Source: Larus michahellis
Lineage: Eukaryota; Chordata; Aves; Charadriiformes; Laridae
DNA: 64,000 nt
Reading direction: 5' to 3'
Assembly (NCBI RefSeq): GCF_964199755.1
Contig: NC_133901.1
Coordinates: 10,865,556-10,929,555, forward strand
In this document: positions 60,331-64,000 of the stretch, piece by piece
How positions within the stretch are numbered: position 1 is the first letter of the stretch
How the letters are laid out: every line of letters begins with the position of its first letter
The notes under the pieces: generated by a model
Database searches by the model: none
The model's input: only the letters and a program-made list of their open reading frames with translations
What the model was told of the DNA's origin: nothing
Translations under genes and position numbers: made by a program

Positions 60331-60491
60331 GGCGGCGCGCCCCCGGCCGCTGCCGGGCTGTGGCGGAGGGTCTGCCGGTCGGGACGGGCGGCTGGGCGCA
60401 GCGGCTCCGGCTCCAGCCCCGGCGGGCAGCAGAAACTCCGCCCCGGCCCGGCCCGGGCCCCGGGGGCGTGGGCGGCAGCCGCAGCCCCCGG

Positions 60492-60498
60492 TGACTCA
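60492..60498. promoter_or_regulatory. LIMS2: AP-1 site TGACTCA
   Basis: Exact AP-1 heptamer 162 bases upstream of the LIMS2 ATG and 38 bases from the CArG box. Confidence 0.5.
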
Positions 60499-60535
60499 GG
60501 GCATTTCCCCCTCCCCCGGCCCCGCGCATATTTTT

Positions 60536-60545
60536 CCTATAAAGG
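60536..60545. promoter_or_regulatory. LIMS2: Consensus CArG box (SRF site)
   Basis: CCTATAAAGG fits CC(A/T)6GG exactly. It is 206 bases upstream of the LIMS2 ATG. On the minus strand it reads CCTTTATAGG, so it could also serve as a TATA-like element. SRF drives many adhesion and smooth-muscle genes, which would fit PINCH-2 (inference). Confidence 0.6.
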
Positions 60546-60757
60546 GAAAAAAATATTGAGTAAGGAAGCGGCGGAGCGGACCCGCCTCCCGTCCGGGGAA
60601 TGGGGCGCCAGCGGCCCCGGGGCACGGCGGGTGCTTGGCCCCATCTGGTAGTAACGCTTGGAGCGTGGGCTGGGGAGGGAGAGGGGAAACGCTGAGCATT
60701 GGGGTTTACCACACAAGCCGCTACCTGGTGTACAGTTATATCTGACATACACCTCGT

Positions 60758-60765
60758 TGACGTAA
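60758..60765. promoter_or_regulatory. LIMS2: CRE-like site
   Basis: TGACGTAA (TTACGTCA on the minus strand), one base from the full CRE palindrome, about 430 bases upstream of the LIMS2 ATG. Confidence 0.35.
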
Positions 60766-60949
60766 CATTTTTTCCTGTGAACAAAGGTGCCACGCTTCCG
60801 GCCAGGCGCGACAGGCGGTGATACTCACGGCACATCCCCACAGCTTCGCTGTGTGCCTCATCTCCCAGAAAGCAGTTAAATGGCATCCTTTGCTGCCAAA
60901 AGCAAGAGGGAATTGCACACCCTAACGAGGACCCCTCCAAATGTGACGT

Positions 60950-61890
60950 TTTCGATAAAATCTAATCCCTTCTTGCTGATGATCAAACTTTGCCCTGAGC
61001 ACTTAAGAGCTTTCTGCTCTCTGACATGTATCAATGCTAAAATGATCCACCAAACGGGACAGGGAGCTTCTGCCCAAAAGCGATTTCAAACTGTATTTGC
61101 ATCTTGTAAGGTAGCCTAGTATGTGACTCACCATGGCCACAGTATTGCTGCAGGCCTGGCACTGATGATGAAAACTGTGCTCTCTGGTGTCCAAACACCT
61201 CAACTTTCAGCCCTGCTGTAAACATTTAGAACCATACAGGTTAAATTAACATTTGGTATTTTTATTACTTATTTAAACCAGGGTGAAGAATTGAGCTAGG
61301 TGTTCTTATTTTGGTTTAACGGTTGGTTGAGGAAAGGGCAATAGGTAATCTTATTAATAAACAGCAAACAGATTTGGCTCAGTGCACAGACAAGCTCTTA
61401 GTCACTCTCCACATCTCTAGGCTCCCCCGTTGTAGTGGTTTCTGGGTACCAACATGTAAAGTCTCTAAGTCTCTACTTTACATGTCAATCACTGCGATTG
61501 AGAGCTCCAATCGCTTGGACTGAACATGTGAGGAGGACACTGCAGGTGCTGCCGAGGGTGTCAGGGGGAGCACGGCACCGGCCAGCACTCGGCCTCCAGC
61601 CACCGGGCCCGGGCAATCCTTCCTCTCACCTGCAACTTCCCCTGCGGCTACCTGTGAGCTGTATCCCTCTCCAATACCACCTTTCTCTTACCAATCTACA
61701 TTTTGAACATGACACCATCTTCCTTCCAGCTGCTGAAACCGTTACACCGTTATTCCTCACAGCTGCTAGGCTCTTCCCGCCGCCTCATGAGGAGCTCTCC
61801 CTCCAGCAGCGACATGGCCACCCCTGCCATCCCCTGCCCTGACAGGATCCCCGTTTTCCTTCCGTCAGACCACTCTGCCTTTCCTTTAAG
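60950..61890. other. Spacer between LIMS2 and SFT2D3 promoters
   Basis: Moderate G+C sequence with no convincing exon on either strand and no repeat that I recognise. Confidence 0.4.
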
Positions 61891-61899
61891 GCGATAAGG

Positions 61900-62130
61900 C
61901 GCAGTTTCAGAGGGCAGAGGGGAGCAGACGGCGACTACTCCCCTCAGCCGCTGGCCGCCCGCCTCAGAGCCGCCGGCGCACGCGCACCGCCCCCTGTGAG
62001 GGCGGGCTCCCCCCCCACCTCCGCGGGAGAGGGCCGGTGACCCGGATGCAGCTACTCCGCAAGATGGCGGCGGGGCGGGCTGGTGGCGTGCCGTAGCGGC
62101 GCCGAGCGAGCGGTTACCCCGGCCCCCGCC
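61900..62130 (+). promoter_or_regulatory. SFT2D3: SFT2D3 CpG promoter with YY1 site
   Basis: Very G+C- and CpG-rich, no TATA box. AAGATGGCGGC at 62061-62071 is a full YY1 consensus and GGGGCGGGC an Sp1-type site right after it. YY1 sites of this kind usually sit just downstream of the start site, so transcription probably starts near 62040-62060. The ATG inside the YY1 site opens a 10-codon ORF ending at 62096. Confidence 0.65.
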
Positions 62131-62787
62131 ATGGCGGACCTGGGCCGGCAGTTGCAGGAGTACCTGGTACAGTCGAAGGCGGCCGCCGCCTCCACTGCGG
62201 CCCCCGCGCCGCTACCGCCGCCGCCCTCCGCCGGCTGCTCGCAGGAGGAGGCGGGCAGCAGCCTGGGGGCCTGGCTGGGCCCGCTGAACCCCTTCCCGGC
62301 GGCGGCCGCCTCGGAGCCGGGCCGGGGCTGGCCGTGGTTGGCGGAGCCGGACCCCTGGCTACCGGGGCTGTCGCGGTGGCAGCGCTTGGCGGGCAGCGGG
62401 CTGTGCCTGCTTCTGGCCGCCCTCTGCTTCGGGCTGGCCGCCCTGTACGCGCCGCTGCTGCTGCTCCGCGCCCGCAAGTTCGCCCTGCTCTGGTCCCTGG
62501 GCTCCCTCTGCGGCCTGGCTGCTGCCGCCCTGCTGCGGGGGCCCGCCCGTCTGCTGCGGGAGCCCGGCGGCGGCTCCCTGCTCTACGTCGGCGCCCTGGC
62601 CGGCACCCTGTACGCGGCGTTGGGGCTGCGCAGCACCTTCCTGACGGTGCTGGGCGCTGCCGCGCAGCTGGGCGCCGCCGCCCTCGCCCTCCTGGCCGGA
62701 CTGCCCGGGGGAGCCGCCGGCCTGCACCGCCTGGGCGGCCTCGGCTGCGCCGCGCTGCGCCGCCGCGGGAAAGCCCTGCCGGTGTGA
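62131..62787 (+). CDS. SFT2D3: SFT2 domain-containing protein 3 (vesicle transport)
   Basis: Single-exon frame of 218 residues. It starts MADLGRQLQEYLVQSK in a strong GCCATGG context; the frame opens further upstream but has no earlier ATG. A Pro/Ala-rich cytosolic segment (about residues 17-80) is followed by four hydrophobic helices, about 87-108, 116-135, 149-166 and 170-192, and a basic tail ending KALPV. The core LLAALCFGLAALYAP and LRARKFALLWSLGS matches human SFT2D3 as I recall it. Family role: SFT2/Got1-like Golgi membrane proteins help vesicles from endosomes fuse with the Golgi; direct evidence for SFT2D3 is thin. Human SFT2D3 is also intronless. The whole gene lies in a CpG island. 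Confidence 0.94.
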   Translation: MADLGRQLQEYLVQSKAAAASTAAPAPLPPPPSAGCSQEEAGSSLGAWLGPLNPFPAAAASEPGRGWPWLAEPDPWLPGLSRWQRLAGSGLCLLLAALCFGLAALYAPLLLLRARKFALLWSLGSLCGLAAAALLRGPARLLREPGGGSLLYVGALAGTLYAALGLRSTFLTVLGAAAQLGAAALALLAGLPGGAAGLHRLGGLGCAALRRRGKALPV

Positions 62788-64000
62788 CTGCCCCCCGCGC
62801 CGCCACCGAGCGGGGTGACACCGGCCGCAGCCCGGCGGGACGAAGGGACTGAGGGGCCCCGGCTGCGCCGGGCACGAAGACAGCTCTCCGGCATGGGGAT
62901 GGAGCCGTCTTCCGCCACTTGTCGTCCTTCGCCTTCCTGCTGGGTTTCCCCCTCGCCGGTTCCCGAGGAAGACGAGCGGCAGCGGGGACTCTCTGAGCTC
63001 GGTCGGCTGCGTTGAGGGGTGGCGGTGCCAGCCCTCCCTGAGCGCCGCATTTTGCCTTATTGCAAAATCAGCCCGATAGCCGTGGTCCGGAGTGGCTCCG
63101 GCTGGGAGCTGGCAGCATCCCACCTCCCTACCTCCGGTATAGGACCATGTGGCTGGTGCAGCCTGCTTCGAAACGTGAGTGAGATTACGGAGCCGATGAA
63201 ATGTAATTATTGACTTGCCCGTTAACGTGAACAGCAAGCGTCTTTACAGCTGAGGTGCGTAGGGCTGGCGGATGGTGAAACACGGAGACGACGTAGCGAA
63301 ATCTGGTCAAGTGGGGGGTGAAGGTTCAAAAATAGTTAACTGCTGTTAACTGGTTTTTGTGCCGACCCCTCCGCTCTGAACACATGCTTCAGTCGCTGTA
63401 CAGCGCAGTCATCAGCCACCTCGGACTGGTGGTGAATATGAATACTGGGTCCACTGAACTGCATTTCTCTCTTAAAAACCGTCTTTAAAATACCATCCAG
63501 TAAGTGAAACAAACTTTCCTGGGGCTGTGGGTCACAAAGGCTACTCATAACTGTAAGGGTAGTCTTCTTGCATGACAGTGCTAGGATGGAAGGTGCTAAT
63601 CTTAGTTCAGAGCCTTTGCGGGTATTGGTGCCTTACAGCTGCTGTAAGGTAGCAAATACTTGGGCTTTAGAAGGGTAGCTTCAGTTCTTAGAACTTTATT
63701 TTTTATATATATTTTTTTGCTCTCTCAGCTTGGGCAGGAATTGCTGACTTTTCACAGCATGACCTTGAAAAATAGATTTGCTACTAATTAGAGCCTGTTT
63801 CAATGCGGAAGGAAGGTGCTGAATTCAGCCTGGCAGCCCCTGCTGAGAGCTTGGTACTTCATTTTGGGCTGCATACTGCACTACGGCAGATCCAGGGGAC
63901 CACCAGGCCTAACCGAGGGAGTATCTCACTGAGTATAGGTGCCTCATACAAAGTAAAGCCAAACGCTGCAATATTTATCTGCTGTCACTACTTAGGGTGT
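62788..64000. other. SFT2D3: SFT2D3 3'UTR and right edge of window
   Basis: CpG-rich to about 62950, then ordinary. I see no plus-strand AATAAA or ATTAAA. A minus-strand AATAAA at 63695-63700 could end the neighbouring gene, expected to be WDR33 on the minus strand from human gene order. No coding exon is visible. Confidence 0.4.
63695..63700 (-). terminator. Minus-strand AATAAA, possible WDR33 3' end
   Basis: Single canonical hexamer facing left in sequence downstream of SFT2D3. The WDR33 link rests only on human synteny. Confidence 0.25.

Larger units (their letters stand above)
59810..60650 (-). promoter_or_regulatory. LIMS2: CpG-rich LIMS2 promoter region
   Basis: Dense CpG and G+C sequence around the LIMS2 first coding exon, in sharp contrast to AT-rich flanks. 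Upstream of the ATG on the minus strand lie an AP-1 site (60492-60498), a CArG box (60536-60545) and a CRE-like site (60758-60765). The start site cannot be placed exactly. Confidence 0.7.

Noticed and set aside
59744-60559. 271-residue plus-strand frame, with overlapping 225- and 252-residue frames
   Set aside because: All lie in the CpG island of the LIMS2 promoter. High G+C removes stops in every frame; composition is Pro/Ala/Arg/Gly-rich with no domain, and several frames on both strands overlap.
62083-62130. Sixteen-residue N-terminal extension of SFT2D3
   Set aside because: The first codon is GTG, not ATG, and the ATG at 62131 has a strong context and matches the family N-terminus.
62114-63237. 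Long minus-strand frames (253 and 292 residues) opposite SFT2D3
   Set aside because: They are shadows of the very G+C-rich SFT2D3 coding sequence, low-complexity Arg/Gly/Gln-rich with no recognisable motif.

Overview
The window is a nuclear segment of a bird genome. The coding sequence is split by GT-AG introns, 3'-truncated CR1 LINE tails typical of birds lie in the introns and spacers, and two CpG-rich promoter regions are present. The gene order matches human 2q14.3: MYO7B, LIMS2 with GPR17 nested inside it on the other strand, then SFT2D3. I cannot name the species.

Layout. Positions 32-24995 (+) carry the last 26 coding exons of MYO7B, 1,200 residues covering MyTH4-FERM-SH3-MyTH4-FERM; the motor, neck and start lie left of the window. 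Its 3'UTR probably ends near 26.65 kb. LIMS2 (PINCH-2) runs tail-to-tail with it on the minus strand: stop at 30875, a 3'UTR of up to 3.9 kb, ten coding exons for a 341-residue five-LIM protein, and an 11-base coding first exon in the CpG island at about 60.3 kb. A second, frame-compatible first coding exon is visible at 54.2 kb. GPR17 (+) lies in the 9.2-kb LIMS2 intron, with a one-exon coding region at 41447-42481 and a probable TATA-driven non-coding first exon at about 37.36-37.50 kb. SFT2D3 (+), intronless, is at 62131-62787 in a second CpG island. The last 1.2 kb shows no coding exon.

The genes share a locus, not a pathway. MYO7B is a microvillar tip myosin tail, LIMS2 a focal-adhesion adaptor of the ILK complex, GPR17 an oligodendrocyte-lineage GPCR, and SFT2D3 a Golgi-transport membrane protein.

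No unknown biological system was found. The most notable observations are a minor-spliceosome (U12, AT-AC) intron inside the second MyTH4 domain of MYO7B, an alternative LIMS2 N-terminal exon, a short upstream ORF whose stop overlaps the GPR17 start codon, a perfect hairpin beside a LIMS2 3' splice site, and a diverged pair of about 350-bp repeats in two LIMS2 introns. All exon borders were read by eye from reading frame, splice signals and family similarity; no alignment was run.
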